Source: M55B154 sp964345775 (GTDB lineage Bacteria > Spirochaetota > UBA4802 > UB4802). Taken from it: a DNA stretch of 64,000 bases. The stretch is from positions 25,141 through 89,140 of the forward strand of contig CAYFSO010000002.1 in NCBI GenBank assembly GCA_964345775.1. The letters are read 5' to 3'. A program made the position numbers and the translations under genes. How positions within the stretch are numbered: position 1 is the stretch's first letter; every line of letters begins with the position of its first letter. The notes beneath the pieces were generated by a model. It had not been told where the DNA came from. It did no database searches and worked only from the letters and a program-made list of their open reading frames with translations. Of this stretch, positions 8,156 through 17,075 are shown piece after piece.

Positions 8156-9226
8156 CTACTCATTTTTTTGCCGCATGATGTCCACAACTTCCCGTACCTG
8201 CTGGGCGGAGTCCTTGTCCATTACCAGTACGTCATCGCCAGCTTCGACGATCACCACGTTGTTCAACCCAACAACGGCCACGCGACGCTGCTCGGTAAAC
8301 ACCGAACAGTCCCTGGAATTATGGAAGAGAACCCTGTCAGGAGCCGGTGTCCTGTTCATGCCCTCGTCAGGCTGGAGGATATCGTCGATGGAAGGCCAGC
8401 TGCCAAGATCGGCCCAGCCAAACTCACCGGGAATGACAACCCTGCGGTCGGCTTTTTCCATGATCCCGTAATCAATAGAAATTGACTCAAGGGGTTCGAA
8501 AACACTGGTTATTGTTTCCCGTGCCTCTCCCCCACGTGCTTCAAGCTGTTCCATTGAAAGCTGCCGCATTGGCTCAAAGGCACTGTACAATTTGGGCATC
8601 AGCTTCTTGAAGCATTCAATTATTACAGATACTTTCCAGACGAATATGCCGCTGTTCCAGTAATAGTTGCCTTCCAGAAGGTATTTCTTTGCGGTTTCCA
8701 GGTCTGGCTTTTCAACGAACATGTCAACCTGCCTGGCTTCACCCGGTTCCTGGAAGGCCTTGATATACCCGTAGCCTGTTTCAGGATACGTGGGTGTGAC
8801 ACCAATGGTAACAAGCCTGTCCTCTTCTGCCTGCTGAACGGCTTTTTCCATTATGCGGATAAACTGGTCTGGGAATTTAATATAGTGATCGGCGGGTAGT
8901 ACCGCCATGATGGCATCGTCAAATTTTTTCTGGAGAAAGGTTGCAGCGTAGAGAACTGCAGCGGCGGTGTTTCGCGGAAACGGTTCTCCGATGATGGATC
9001 CGGCTACTCCAGCCTTTCGCATCTCCTTGTCGGATGCCTCTTCGTATGCCCCGGAGGTGACGATGAGGCAGTACTCCGGGCTGAGGGGGGTCATCCTGCG
9101 TATGGTCATTTCAAGCAGTGTTCCCTCGCCCGAAAGGTTATGAAACTGCTTGGGTTTATCTTCACGGCTCAGGGGCCACAGGCGCTTTCCCGCCCCGCCT
9201 GCCAGTATTACAGGGATAAAGTCCAT
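8156..9226 (-). CDS. manC: Mannose-1-phosphate guanylyltransferase
   Basis: A 356-residue sugar nucleotidyltransferase that makes GDP-mannose from mannose 1-phosphate and GTP, for envelope glycans. It has the pyrophosphorylase signature LAGGAGKRLWPLSRED with the following KPKQF, the PADHYI metal-binding block, the FVEKPD block, the YYWNSGIFVWK motif and the late FGWADLGSW block, all typical of GMP enzymes. The bifunctional type II enzymes carry a C-terminal isomerase domain; this one ends after the transferase domain and a short tail. The ATG at 9226 has GGAG upstream. Neighbours are envelope lipoprotein genes, which fits a role in surface polysaccharide. Confidence 0.92.
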   Translation of the reverse strand: MDFIPVILAGGAGKRLWPLSREDKPKQFHNLSGEGTLLEMTIRRMTPLSPEYCLIVTSGAYEEASDKEMRKAGVAGSIIGEPFPRNTAAAVLYAATFLQKKFDDAIMAVLPADHYIKFPDQFIRIMEKAVQQAEEDRLVTIGVTPTYPETGYGYIKAFQEPGEARQVDMFVEKPDLETAKKYLLEGNYYWNSGIFVWKVSVIIECFKKLMPKLYSAFEPMRQLSMEQLEARGGEARETITSVFEPLESISIDYGIMEKADRRVVIPGEFGWADLGSWPSIDDILQPDEGMNRTPAPDRVLFHNSRDCSVFTEQRRVAVVGLNNVVIVEAGDDVLVMDKDSAQQVREVVDIMRQKNE

Positions 9227-9309
9227 TGGGTATCTCCGGTCCAAGTAAAGTTCTCACATGTGTACCAATGGCTGCCTTGTTGTCAACAAGTTAACAGCAC
9301 GGATGGGGG

Positions 9310-10296
9310 TTACCAGTCCACACCTCCATTCTCATCAAAGTTGAGCATGAGGGGGGCCTTTTTTACCGAAGATGGAAGCTTGAGGGCAGCCTGTCCCTTC
9401 AGCTTGTAATCGGCACTGCTTCGTTTCAACGCCTGCTGAATGTTGGAACTGAGCTTTCTTGAAGAGAATGTGTTCATTACCCTGATAACCGACGTGGTGC
9501 CCCGCCTGTATGTTTTGTCCGTGGTTCCGGTTATGAGATTTTCGTCATCCATGAAAAAGTTGTATGTGCAACTGGTAAAGTTCATGGCGGCACGGGTCTC
9601 GTTTTTAAGTACAATATCGAAACTCATCTTTATGGGTATATCAATTTTTGAGGGATCTATAGACGAGGAGCTGCTCTTCCCCGACAGAAGGGAGTCCAGC
9701 ATGCCGTAGGCCTGGCTGGCGCTGACACCTGACCGCTGCTGCGCGAGGGATTCCATGACCTCCTTCATGGAAGGCATGTGAAGCTTGAAGTTTTTCAACG
9801 CCAGGGTTGGTTTCAACGCGGGCATCTTCTTTTTCACGCTGTAGGGGAATGTCATCGACGGGGGCACACCCGGAATGCCCAGGCTTGGCACCTTCACCAG
9901 GATGTCTCCCTTGATGGTGCAGTTTATGTAATCCCGTCTTGTGTAGTTCTTTACAGCCCTGGCAAGCTCCCGGTAGGTGATGGTGACACTGAGAGGTGTT
10001 GTGCTGGAGGATTGCCGTTCTACCCTGATCTCTTTGCTGGTTTTCGAACTGAACACCCGGTCGTTCTCAACAAGAAAATCAAAGGTGACCCCTGCAAGCC
10101 TGATGGTAACGGGATACGGGTTGTCTATGGCCACGTCGAACAAGAAGGTTATGTCCTGCAAAGAAATGGACTCGATGTCAACACCGGTAATACGGGCGGT
10201 TGGCTTTTTCTCGAACATGGCAGGATCAAAACTGGCACACTGAATCAGCATCGAGGCTGTTATTATAAGAAAGAAGGGAAGCAGTTTCTTTTTCAT
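9310..10296 (-). CDS. LEA14-like (WHy domain) lipoprotein
   Basis: A 328-residue predicted lipoprotein. The signal peptide (MKKKLLPFFLIITASMLIQC) ends at a Cys that would be lipidated; the lipobox reads L-I-Q-C, with an unusual Gln before the Cys. The mature part has a WHy/LEA-2 fold pattern (INPYPVTIRL-like strand as DNPYPVTIRLAGVTFDFLV, then the STTPLSVTITY strand) and, after about residue 200, a second similar unit beginning near PIKMSFDIVLKNETRAAMNF. LEA14-like proteins in bacteria are often membrane-linked lipoproteins of unknown job. The start is fixed by CCAGGAGGATTTCC just before the ATG at 10296. Confidence 0.78.
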   Translation of the reverse strand: MKKKLLPFFLIITASMLIQCASFDPAMFEKKPTARITGVDIESISLQDITFLFDVAIDNPYPVTIRLAGVTFDFLVENDRVFSSKTSKEIRVERQSSSTTPLSVTITYRELARAVKNYTRRDYINCTIKGDILVKVPSLGIPGVPPSMTFPYSVKKKMPALKPTLALKNFKLHMPSMKEVMESLAQQRSGVSASQAYGMLDSLLSGKSSSSSIDPSKIDIPIKMSFDIVLKNETRAAMNFTSCTYNFFMDDENLITGTTDKTYRRGTTSVIRVMNTFSSRKLSSNIQQALKRSSADYKLKGQAALKLPSSVKKAPLMLNFDENGGVDW

Positions 10297-10388
10297 GGAA
10301 ATCCTCCTGGGATCTGTTTGTATGAGATCGAAGCGAGTATAAAACAAGCCATAACGGGTGTCAAGCAAAGCCCGGTTTTGTTTTGTAC

Positions 10389-10419
10389 TTGAAAGAGAGA
10401 GGGGGGTCTGTTGTATAAT
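10389..10419 (+). promoter_or_regulatory. Possible sigma-70 promoter for the 10453 gene
   Basis: TTGAAA (10389-10394) and a perfect TATAAT (10414-10419) are separated by 19 bases. The start codon lies 34 bases after the -10. The long spacer lowers confidence. It would drive the secreted-protein/transglycosylase gene pair. Confidence 0.4.
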
Positions 10420-10452
10420 TGTTTTTTACGTGAACCAGGAGGACTTTACGGG

Positions 10453-11259
10453 GTGACAGGAAAAAAAGTATCATTGTATTTTCTTGCCGGTATCCTGCTT
10501 TTGTGTGCCGTGCAACAGGACGGGTGGGCACAGAGAACCAAAAGCAGTCAAAGTGCCGGTGAACAGCGAAAGGCGGAGAAGGGGCTTAAAGATAACAAGT
10601 ACTTCTTCTACTTCATCGACTCAACTGTTTCTAACTTCGGGAGCGAAGAAGAAAAGGAGATCTTCAGGGAAGCAATTCAGCGCCATATAATGGCCCGTTT
10701 CCTGTACATGAAGTTCAGGTTCAGTGAATCATACAGGGAGATACGGAGATCGCAGGAACTGCTGATCAAGGTGTACAGAAGTACTTTAAAACGGGATCTT
10801 GAGAATACCATGTCCCTTCTGAACGGTTTTGCAGGACTGATCGCAGGTTCAGAGGCAGTAAGGCCCAGGCATTACCTGCACCTGGGATACAGGGACAAGA
10901 AAGTGGCGGAAACTCATATGATGATGGCTGATAATTACAGGGAGAGCCTGCTGTCGATGCGGCTGTACAAGTACGTGCGGGCCATAAAGAAGGCCAAGCA
11001 CGGGAAACGCTATGCCTTCCTTGCCTACATTTATGTATCGTCGACTATACGTGAACAGTTTCAGATGAAACCGCTTACCTTTGACAGGATAGAGGATTAC
11101 ATCAACCGGCTTGCAGATGAGAACAGTAAAGATGTGTATCTTACCATACATTACGATAATTATTACAGGCTGCATAAGGAACAGTCATTCTATGACAGGG
11201 TATGGAACGACCCCTCCCTGCGGGACCTGCCTGAATACAGTGAATACATGTCAGAATAG
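10453..11259 (+). CDS. Secreted helical protein, unknown function
   Basis: A 268-residue exported protein. The start is taken as GTG at 10453 because AGGAGG lies at 10437-10442, ten bases upstream; the open frame extends to 10411 without a start-site signal. The signal peptide is MTGKKVSLYFLAGILLLCAV followed by a cut site near GWAQ. The mature part is long, charged and helical, with Tyr-rich stretches (NKYFFYFIDST, HLGYRDKKVAETH), and resembles tetratricopeptide-like helical hairpins without a clear repeat. I do not recognise the family. The next gene, a lytic transglycosylase lipoprotein, begins 16 bases after its stop, so the two are probably co-transcribed and may act together at the cell wall. 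Confidence 0.7.
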   Translation: MTGKKVSLYFLAGILLLCAVQQDGWAQRTKSSQSAGEQRKAEKGLKDNKYFFYFIDSTVSNFGSEEEKEIFREAIQRHIMARFLYMKFRFSESYREIRRSQELLIKVYRSTLKRDLENTMSLLNGFAGLIAGSEAVRPRHYLHLGYRDKKVAETHMMMADNYRESLLSMRLYKYVRAIKKAKHGKRYAFLAYIYVSSTIREQFQMKPLTFDRIEDYINRLADENSKDVYLTIHYDNYYRLHKEQSFYDRVWNDPSLRDLPEYSEYMSE

Positions 11260-11275
11260 CGTACAGGTGTTAATT

Positions 11276-13546
11276 ATGAAGAGAATAGCAACCATATTGT
11301 TTGTGATCATCATGCTGTCATGTGCACAGCAGGATGGCCGAACGGACGGGCTTTCCAGCCTGGGTTTTTACGGCAGCAGCAGTGATATCATAAATGAACT
11401 TTCATCCCGGAAAAACATGTCATGGAGGGAGCATTTCATCCTTGGGCGTGCGTATCATGATGAAAAGAAATACAAGAGTGCCATGCTGCATTATGCCAAC
11501 AGTTGCTTCAGCAGCCACAGGGATCATGAGCTTACCCTGTATGCACAACCGGTGTATAGTTTTGTATCAGGATACCATTTCAAGTCTCCCCTGTACGATG
11601 AGGCGGTATACATGATAGGGGAATTGTTTTTCCAGTACATGGAATACGAACACGTTATCAAGTTCATGGACCTGCTCGATGCCGACGGGTCCGCGCGTTA
11701 CAGGGACGGGATCATTCTCATGGCAAAGGCACAGCAAAAGTTAAAAAAATATGACGACGCAATGAAAACGCTGCAGGATGTGGAGCAGAATTATAGTGAT
11801 GTCTCGTCCAGGCAGATGATCCGTATTCGACTGGCATCGGTGAATGAAAAGAAAGATGACCATGAAGGGGCAATTGACTGGTACCTGAAGGTTATTGAAA
11901 TGGATGGATCAAGCTGGCAGGCAGGCATAGCAGCCAGGAGAATACGGGACATACTGAAAAAAACCGGTGCAGGGCTTGATAATGAACAGCAGCTTTTACT
12001 TGGAACAGGCCTGTACCACGCACGTGAATACAAAGACGCATCGGGGATACTGGGTAAGCTGGATGACAGGGTTGCCCGGCGGTACCTTGTCCGCTCGCTT
12101 GTGCGTGATAAAAAGATGAAGGATGCGGAGAAGGTAATTCAGAAGCACCGTGGCAGTGAAAAGGTATACCACTCCCTGCTTTCAACCATGGCAGATGAAC
12201 TCTGGTCAATGAGACGGCGACACAATGCGTTGTCAATCTATAGAAAGCTTCTCTCGGCCGGGGAGCCGGAAAGGAAAAAAGCTATTCGAAAAATAGCGTT
12301 TTACCAGGAAGAGCGGAAAAGAAAAGATTTTATTACATATGCACGCATGTACGTGAAGGACTATCCCGAAGATCCCTGGTCAGAAAAGCTCCTGTGGCTG
12401 ATGGCACGTGATTCCCTGGCGAAGGGAAACAAAAAAAACGCAATGATCCTCCTTGAGAAATCGGCGAGATCCTTTCCCGGTGGAAGGGATGCTGACCGTG
12501 TGCGCTACTGGCTGGTGAAGCTGTATGATGATTTTCAAAGACGGGATGATGCCAGGAACGTTGAAGTTGAGCTTTTGTCAAGGCACCCCGGCTCATCGTA
12601 TACATGGATGCACATGGAAAAGATGTCAGGCAGAACAGATGTGGATGATTTGAAGAAGAAGTTTGACCAGGCCCTGGAAAACAACCGGGAGGATGAAGTA
12701 AAATTTACCCACCTCATGATGCTTTTCATGCAAAAGGATTATGATGAATGCAGGAAACGGAGAGAGAAGGTCTTTTCAAGGTCATGGGCAAAGGGCTACG
12801 TGGAGTTGATCAAAGGAATAGAGGGAAAGAAGACCAGGTCGCAATATGCGGACAACATTGCATCAATGGAACCTTTTTTCAGGGTTGGATACCTTGAGGG
12901 AATACGAAGGGAAGCGGCCATATTGCCCGGCACCGATGACGTGAACCACGACAGGGCATTGATGGCGTTTCACTATGGTTCGGAATACGGCCACCACGCC
13001 ATCGCCGTGCAGGGGCTCTTAAACCTGTTCAAAGAATATGGTGTTGATGAGAATATTGCCCTTCTCCCTGAAAAGGTTGTGACAGAATTGCTTCCCCTTG
13101 CATTCAGTGATTGCGTGGAAAAGGCCTCTGCCTATTCAGGTATAGATAAAAACATGATATATTCGGTTATCAAGGCGGAATCGCTGTATAATCCCCACGC
13201 GGTTTCACCGGCAGGTGCCGTAGGGCTTATGCAGTTGATGCCGGCCACGGCCAGGGATATTGCCAGTCAGATGAAGCTGAGATCATATGACCTGAAGGAC
13301 CCGTGCACTTCAATAAAGATGGGGGCACATTACCTGAAATGGCTGAAGGGTTATTTTAAAAATGATTTTGAGGACATGGTTGCAGGGTACAATGCGGGTG
13401 CCGGGAACGTGAAGAAATGGGATAAGAACCGGGACTACGCCGACGATGATTACTTCATTGCCCTGCTTCCCTTTGATGAAACCAGGGGATACATTCTTCG
13501 TACACGCAGGTTCTATTTGCAGTACCAGGCCGTATATAACGATTAA
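11276..13546 (+). CDS. Lytic transglycosylase lipoprotein (Slt-like, TPR plus SLT domain)
   Basis: A 756-residue lipoprotein. The signal peptide (MKRIATILFVIIMLSC) ends with a good lipobox Cys. Residues from about 40 to 580 are helical TPR-like repeats, as in the U-shaped part of soluble lytic transglycosylase Slt70. The C-terminal ~150 residues are a goose-type SLT domain: IKAESLYNPHAVSPAGAVGL with the catalytic Glu, then LMQLMPATA, and the AGYNAGAGNVKKW motif. Such enzymes cleave the MurNAc-GlcNAc bond of peptidoglycan to leave 1,6-anhydroMurNAc. The start at 11276 is chosen because the lipoprotein signal begins there; the frame upstream of it overlaps the preceding gene and reads as noise. 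Confidence 0.88.
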   Translation: MKRIATILFVIIMLSCAQQDGRTDGLSSLGFYGSSSDIINELSSRKNMSWREHFILGRAYHDEKKYKSAMLHYANSCFSSHRDHELTLYAQPVYSFVSGYHFKSPLYDEAVYMIGELFFQYMEYEHVIKFMDLLDADGSARYRDGIILMAKAQQKLKKYDDAMKTLQDVEQNYSDVSSRQMIRIRLASVNEKKDDHEGAIDWYLKVIEMDGSSWQAGIAARRIRDILKKTGAGLDNEQQLLLGTGLYHAREYKDASGILGKLDDRVARRYLVRSLVRDKKMKDAEKVIQKHRGSEKVYHSLLSTMADELWSMRRRHNALSIYRKLLSAGEPERKKAIRKIAFYQEERKRKDFITYARMYVKDYPEDPWSEKLLWLMARDSLAKGNKKNAMILLEKSARSFPGGRDADRVRYWLVKLYDDFQRRDDARNVEVELLSRHPGSSYTWMHMEKMSGRTDVDDLKKKFDQALENNREDEVKFTHLMMLFMQKDYDECRKRREKVFSRSWAKGYVELIKGIEGKKTRSQYADNIASMEPFFRVGYLEGIRREAAILPGTDDVNHDRALMAFHYGSEYGHHAIAVQGLLNLFKEYGVDENIALLPEKVVTELLPLAFSDCVEKASAYSGIDKNMIYSVIKAESLYNPHAVSPAGAVGLMQLMPATARDIASQMKLRSYDLKDPCTSIKMGAHYLKWLKGYFKNDFEDMVAGYNAGAGNVKKWDKNRDYADDDYFIALLPFDETRGYILRTRRFYLQYQAVYND

Positions 13547-13625
13547 TGATACAGGTATATTTTTGTTGCCTGAAAATAATTTTCGCGGGTATAGTATAAA
13601 GAAGCACGTTAAACGGGGGTTGCTG

Positions 13626-14321
13626 ATGAGTTTAAAATACCAGTGTATTGTCCTATGCTGCATTCTTCTTGTTGCTACTGGCCTGTATGCAAGGCCCGTG
13701 GGCAAGGTTGTGCAGCTGGTTGGTAACGTGGATATCATGTCCATGAAAACCGGCAAGCGTACAGTTCCCGAAATGGATACGGTGGTACACAGCGATGATA
13801 AAATACGTACGGGAAAAAAGTCCCTTGTGGCCATTTTGCTCAATGACGGAACCAGGCTTATGATCAAGGAGGTTTCGGTGGTAAATGTGGCAGCATTGAA
13901 GCTTCGGGACACCGATCCTCCAAGCAAGATCCGCATGCTTACCGGCAAGCTGCGGCTGATCGTCAAAAAGACATTCAAAAAAAGCAAATTTGTTCTCAAA
14001 ACACCAACGGCCATTGCGGGGGTGAGAGGTACGGATTTCGGTGCAATCGCCACAAGAAATGAAACAAGGATAGTCGTCTTTGACGGAGAAGTCGAGGTGG
14101 GCAATGTTCGTGACAATATACTCAAATCCTACGTGTTGAAGGAACGGGAAGAGGTCTCGGTTAAGGAAAATCGTCCACCGTCATCTCCCCGGGTGGTGCC
14201 TTCAAATGTTTTGTCGTCATGGTTTGATTACTATGTTATCGATGAACGGAAAAACAAGATAATTCGAAAAGACCGGGAGGATGGCCTGATTGACAGGTTG
14301 TTGCGTAAAAAGGATTACTGA
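13626..14321 (+). CDS. Secreted FecR-domain protein
   Basis: A 231-residue exported protein with a signal peptide (MSLKYQCIVLCCILLVATGL, cut near YAR) and a FecR domain: the strand GKVVQLVGNVDIM, the loop IRTGKKSLVAILLNDGTRL, and the downstream TPTAIAGVRGTDFGA segment, which is the family's hallmark. In this type the protein is periplasmic without a transmembrane sigma/anti-sigma arrangement, so it is more likely a structural or ligand-binding member than a signalling FecR. It follows the transglycosylase gene by 79 bases, and its last 32 bases overlap the start of the HEAT lipoprotein gene, which points to an operon. Confidence 0.78.
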   Translation: MSLKYQCIVLCCILLVATGLYARPVGKVVQLVGNVDIMSMKTGKRTVPEMDTVVHSDDKIRTGKKSLVAILLNDGTRLMIKEVSVVNVAALKLRDTDPPSKIRMLTGKLRLIVKKTFKKSKFVLKTPTAIAGVRGTDFGAIATRNETRIVVFDGEVEVGNVRDNILKSYVLKEREEVSVKENRPPSSPRVVPSNVLSSWFDYYVIDERKNKIIRKDREDGLIDRLLRKKDY

Positions 14322-15087
14322 TGTTTTTGGTCACCTGCTGTGTATCCTCGTGATGGGGCTGGTCTTTCTGCAATGTGCCGGTCCTTTGATTGTTGACAGG
14401 GACAGGGACTATGCAGAAAAACTGATCAGGCAGATGGAAAGTAAGAACTGGCAGCAAAGAGAGCAGGCTGCTGAAGAGCTTGCTCTCTACCCGGGAAAAG
14501 AATCTACCGCTGCACTTGTTGATGCCCTTGATGACAGGCATGGGGCAGTTATTATCCAGGCATTACAGTCACTTGCGCCGCGAACATCACCTGAAGCCCT
14601 TCCCGAAATAAGAAAACTTGCAAAAAATCACAGAAGTCCCAATGTACGATGGTATGCACTACAGGCCCTCGCCGGGTACGAAGATGCCCTCAACGCTCCA
14701 GTATTTCTTGATGGTCTTCAAAGCGACGACTGGCTTATACGGGAAGCGTCCATTATCGGCCTGCTGAAGGTTGAAGATTACGGCACAAGGTACGTGTGCC
14801 TGCCGGCCATAGTGGAGACATTGAATGACCTCAGTACAAGTGTGCAGATAGCCGCCATGAACCACCTGAGCCTTATTGACGACAGGATCTACAATATCCT
14901 CGTGAGCAAAATTAAAGAGGGATCTGACAGCAGCCCGGCCGTAATGGGTGCCGCTCTTGGGGCACTCGGGGATTACAGGCTGGATGCTGAAACGCACGAA
15001 AGGGTGGTAGAATTACTGGGCCATCAGAACAGGAACATACGGCTGATGGCCCTGAGATTATTGAAGCGGAACAAAAAGCTATGGTAA
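14290..15087 (+). CDS. HEAT-repeat lipoprotein
   Basis: A 265-residue predicted lipoprotein of HEAT repeats. The start is TTG at 14290: GGGAGG lies at 14275-14280, nine bases upstream, and the frame gives a basic N-terminus plus a hydrophobic stretch (ILVMGLVFLQC) ending in a Cys. The lipobox is F-L-Q-C, again with Gln before Cys. The rest is roughly six HEAT/PBS-lyase-like repeats, for example WQQREQAAEELALYPGKEST and VRWYALQALAGYEDALNAPV. HEAT arrays bind partner proteins. Its start overlaps the end of the FecR gene, so the two are translationally linked. It converges on the 15092-15760 gene with four bases between. Confidence 0.72.
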   Translation: MTGCCVKRITDVFGHLLCILVMGLVFLQCAGPLIVDRDRDYAEKLIRQMESKNWQQREQAAEELALYPGKESTAALVDALDDRHGAVIIQALQSLAPRTSPEALPEIRKLAKNHRSPNVRWYALQALAGYEDALNAPVFLDGLQSDDWLIREASIIGLLKVEDYGTRYVCLPAIVETLNDLSTSVQIAAMNHLSLIDDRIYNILVSKIKEGSDSSPAVMGAALGALGDYRLDAETHERVVELLGHQNRNIRLMALRLLKRNKKLW

Positions 15088-15091
15088 CACG

Positions 15092-15760
15092 TCAGTTCTT
15101 TTTTTCTTTTTCAACGTATACCTTGTTCTGCATGTCTACAATGTCTTTTTCGAATTTTTCAGGGACTTCCATTTCAAGTGCCTCATACACCTTAAAGCAG
15201 TTTTCCTTTGCCCTCCTGTAATAGAATATGGCTTCGATGGGGCGTGATCGCTCAAGGTAGTCATTTGCCATCTGTATGGCGTAGCTGGCATTACTTACGA
15301 GGGGGTCAACCGATTCATTCGGTTTCTCCTTATCAATTGAAGATTTGAGCTGATGTTTCACCCCCATTTTTATCACGTCCACATGGAGCTGTTCAGCTGT
15401 TTCCTTGTATTTCTTTGCAAGCTCGGTTGCAACACTTAGAATTTGCTTTTCGTTCTGTGTAAAGAGGTTTGCTGACTCCACAAACTGCTTGCGGTAGTAG
15501 AGGGCACTGGCCTTCGCGTAGTCATTTACCAGTTTCTCGAACAGTGATTCTCCTTCACCGTAGTTGAAAATGGCTGTTCTCAGCTGCTTTATCTTCTTGA
15601 AGTTTTCATAGCTGAGCCTGTTTATTACAGCCTCTGGATCATAAAGCGGATTGAACTCCTTTTCCGGTGTTTTGCTTTCAGTGGTTTCCTGTGCAGGCAA
15701 AGCCACGCCAAGTAATAGTATAGCCATAACTAAAGCTGTTAGTTGAAATCCTTTTCTCAT
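15092..15760 (-). CDS. Secreted helical protein, unknown function
   Basis: A 222-residue exported protein. The signal peptide is MRKGFQLTALVMAILLLGVA, cut near LPAQE. The mature chain is acidic/basic and helical throughout, with a Tyr-rich segment (ASALYYRKQFVESANLF) and IEAIFYYRRAKENCFKVYEA that look like TPR helices. I do not recognise a named family. AAGGAG lies just upstream of the ATG at 15760; the longer frame to 15841 has no such site. It is divergent from the proC-like gene and convergent with the HEAT lipoprotein gene. Confidence 0.68.
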   Translation of the reverse strand: MRKGFQLTALVMAILLLGVALPAQETTESKTPEKEFNPLYDPEAVINRLSYENFKKIKQLRTAIFNYGEGESLFEKLVNDYAKASALYYRKQFVESANLFTQNEKQILSVATELAKKYKETAEQLHVDVIKMGVKHQLKSSIDKEKPNESVDPLVSNASYAIQMANDYLERSRPIEAIFYYRRAKENCFKVYEALEMEVPEKFEKDIVDMQNKVYVEKEKKN

Positions 15761-15876
15761 TGTGGTATTCTCCTTGTACTTGATGTATGACATAATTGCC
15801 GTTGAAAAATATGTAATAATATTGTAAGTGTACGACAGCAAAATGTAAAGTCAAGAAAAATGTAACAGGAGTATGT

Positions 15877-16656
15877 ATGAACAGGAGATTTACTATCGGC
15901 GTCATAGGAACCGGGCATCTTGCTTCTGCCGTAATAGAGGGAATGATGCAGACAGAGAACGAATACAGCTTTATCCTGTCACCACGAAATGAAAAGCGCT
16001 CGGAGGAACTTGACAGGAAGCATCCCCGTTGCAGAAAGGCACGTTCAAGCCAGGAGGTACTGGAGGTATGCGATGCGGCTGTCCTTTCGGTTCCTCCTTC
16101 AGAATACGGTGTTGTTGCAAAGGATGTACGCTGGCCCACCAGGCTTCCCATGCTTTCTTTCCTGGTGGGGGTAGGGACAAACAGGTTAAAGGAGGCTTTC
16201 GGGTGTACCCATGTGTACAGGGTTCTCCCATTCCCGTCCGCCTCGCTTGCTGAAAGCCCAACCCTTCTTTATCCCGATGCGCAACCGGCCAGGTCAATAT
16301 GTGAAATGATGGGTGAGGTTATTCCGTTGAAAAGTGAAGAAGAATTTGATCTGTATACGGGGGTAACCCCTCTTGCCGGTTTCAGTTATTACCTCATGGA
16401 GTGCATACAGCGCTGGTGCGGGAACAGTATCCCGGTTGAATACCCGGCGAAAATAATCAGAAGCACCCTGTCATTATACCTTTCTCAGCAGAAGGAAGGT
16501 GAAGACGTGAGCACAGACCAGTTCGCCACCCCGGGGGGGCTTACCAGCCACGCATTCAAGGTGCTGGATGGAAACGGGATGTGTGATATGGTGGGATCGT
16601 ACCTTAACGCGGTCAGGGAGCGCCTTGATTTGATCGAAAAGGACAATTCCCGGTGA
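15877..16656 (+). CDS. proC: Pyrroline-5-carboxylate reductase family protein
   Basis: A 259-residue NAD(P)-binding protein of the ProC fold. The N-terminal Rossmann motif is IGVIGTGHLASAVIEGM. The C-terminal half holds the dimerisation region with FATPGGLTSHAFKVLDG, equivalent to the PGGT..L block of P5C reductase. ProC makes proline from pyrroline-5-carboxylate. Sequence between the two halves is divergent, so it could be a ProC paralogue with another substrate; the symbol is given at family level. An AACAGGAG site precedes the ATG at 15877. A hairpin terminator at 16681-16706 follows the gene. Confidence 0.72.
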   Translation: MNRRFTIGVIGTGHLASAVIEGMMQTENEYSFILSPRNEKRSEELDRKHPRCRKARSSQEVLEVCDAAVLSVPPSEYGVVAKDVRWPTRLPMLSFLVGVGTNRLKEAFGCTHVYRVLPFPSASLAESPTLLYPDAQPARSICEMMGEVIPLKSEEEFDLYTGVTPLAGFSYYLMECIQRWCGNSIPVEYPAKIIRSTLSLYLSQQKEGEDVSTDQFATPGGLTSHAFKVLDGNGMCDMVGSYLNAVRERLDLIEKDNSR

Positions 16657-16680
16657 ACCCTTCCTGTATCGGCTGAACAG

Positions 16681-16706
16681 GGGAGCCGTACCGGCTCCCG
16701 GTTTTA
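16681..16706. terminator. Rho-independent terminator between convergent genes
   Basis: An 8-bp perfect stem GGGAGCCG/CGGCTCCC with a TAC loop is followed by GGTTTTAT. It lies between the end of the proC-like gene and the end of the convergent FmdB-type gene, and can serve the plus strand best. Confidence 0.7.
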
Positions 16707-16712
16707 TATGCC

Positions 16713-16904
16713 TCATCCACCGCCAGCGGAAGGGGCACAGTTACCCCCCGATTTACCCGTTCCCGAAGAGGAGAAAAGAGAAAAAACCTTCTCGGTGAGA
16801 TCAGAACCGCAGGAGGGGCATTTTCCTCCTGTAAAATCTCCCATTTTTCTCAGCTCGCTGAAGATCTCACCACACTGCCTGCATTTAAACTCGTACACCG
16901 GCAT
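16713..16904 (-). CDS. FmdB-type zinc-ribbon protein
   Basis: A 63-residue protein of the FmdB family: MPVYEFKCRQCGEIF at the N-terminus, then KCPSCGSDLTEKVFSLF, giving a two-CxxC zinc ribbon, followed by a Ser/Gly-rich tail that ends in Gly-Gly-Gly. The family was first seen next to formamidase genes and is thought to be regulatory, but the function of most members is unknown. It is convergent with the proC-like gene and faces a hairpin terminator. Confidence 0.85.
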   Translation of the reverse strand: MPVYEFKCRQCGEIFSELRKMGDFTGGKCPSCGSDLTEKVFSLFSSSGTGKSGGNCAPSAGGG

Positions 16905-17010
16905 GGAACATTACCTCGTATTGCATTTGAACAAAATTTTATAAATAATCAATATTATGTTTGCACCACACAAACAAAAACGTATATTGTACGTGCGAAT
17001 AACAACGACA

Positions 17011-17019
17011 TGTTATAAT
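17011..17019 (+). promoter_or_regulatory. Extended -10 promoter for the 7TM-PAS gene
   Basis: TGTTATAAT at 17011-17019 fits an extended -10 element (TGn plus TATAAT). No well-spaced -35 is present. An inverted repeat ACGTA-TATTG-TACGT (16980-16994) lies just upstream and could be an operator. The start codon at 17076 would follow a leader of about 50 bases. Confidence 0.4.
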
Positions 17020-17075
17020 TTTAGAATATACTTAACTCTTGCTCTTTTGTCAACATTTTATGTGGTAATTAATCG

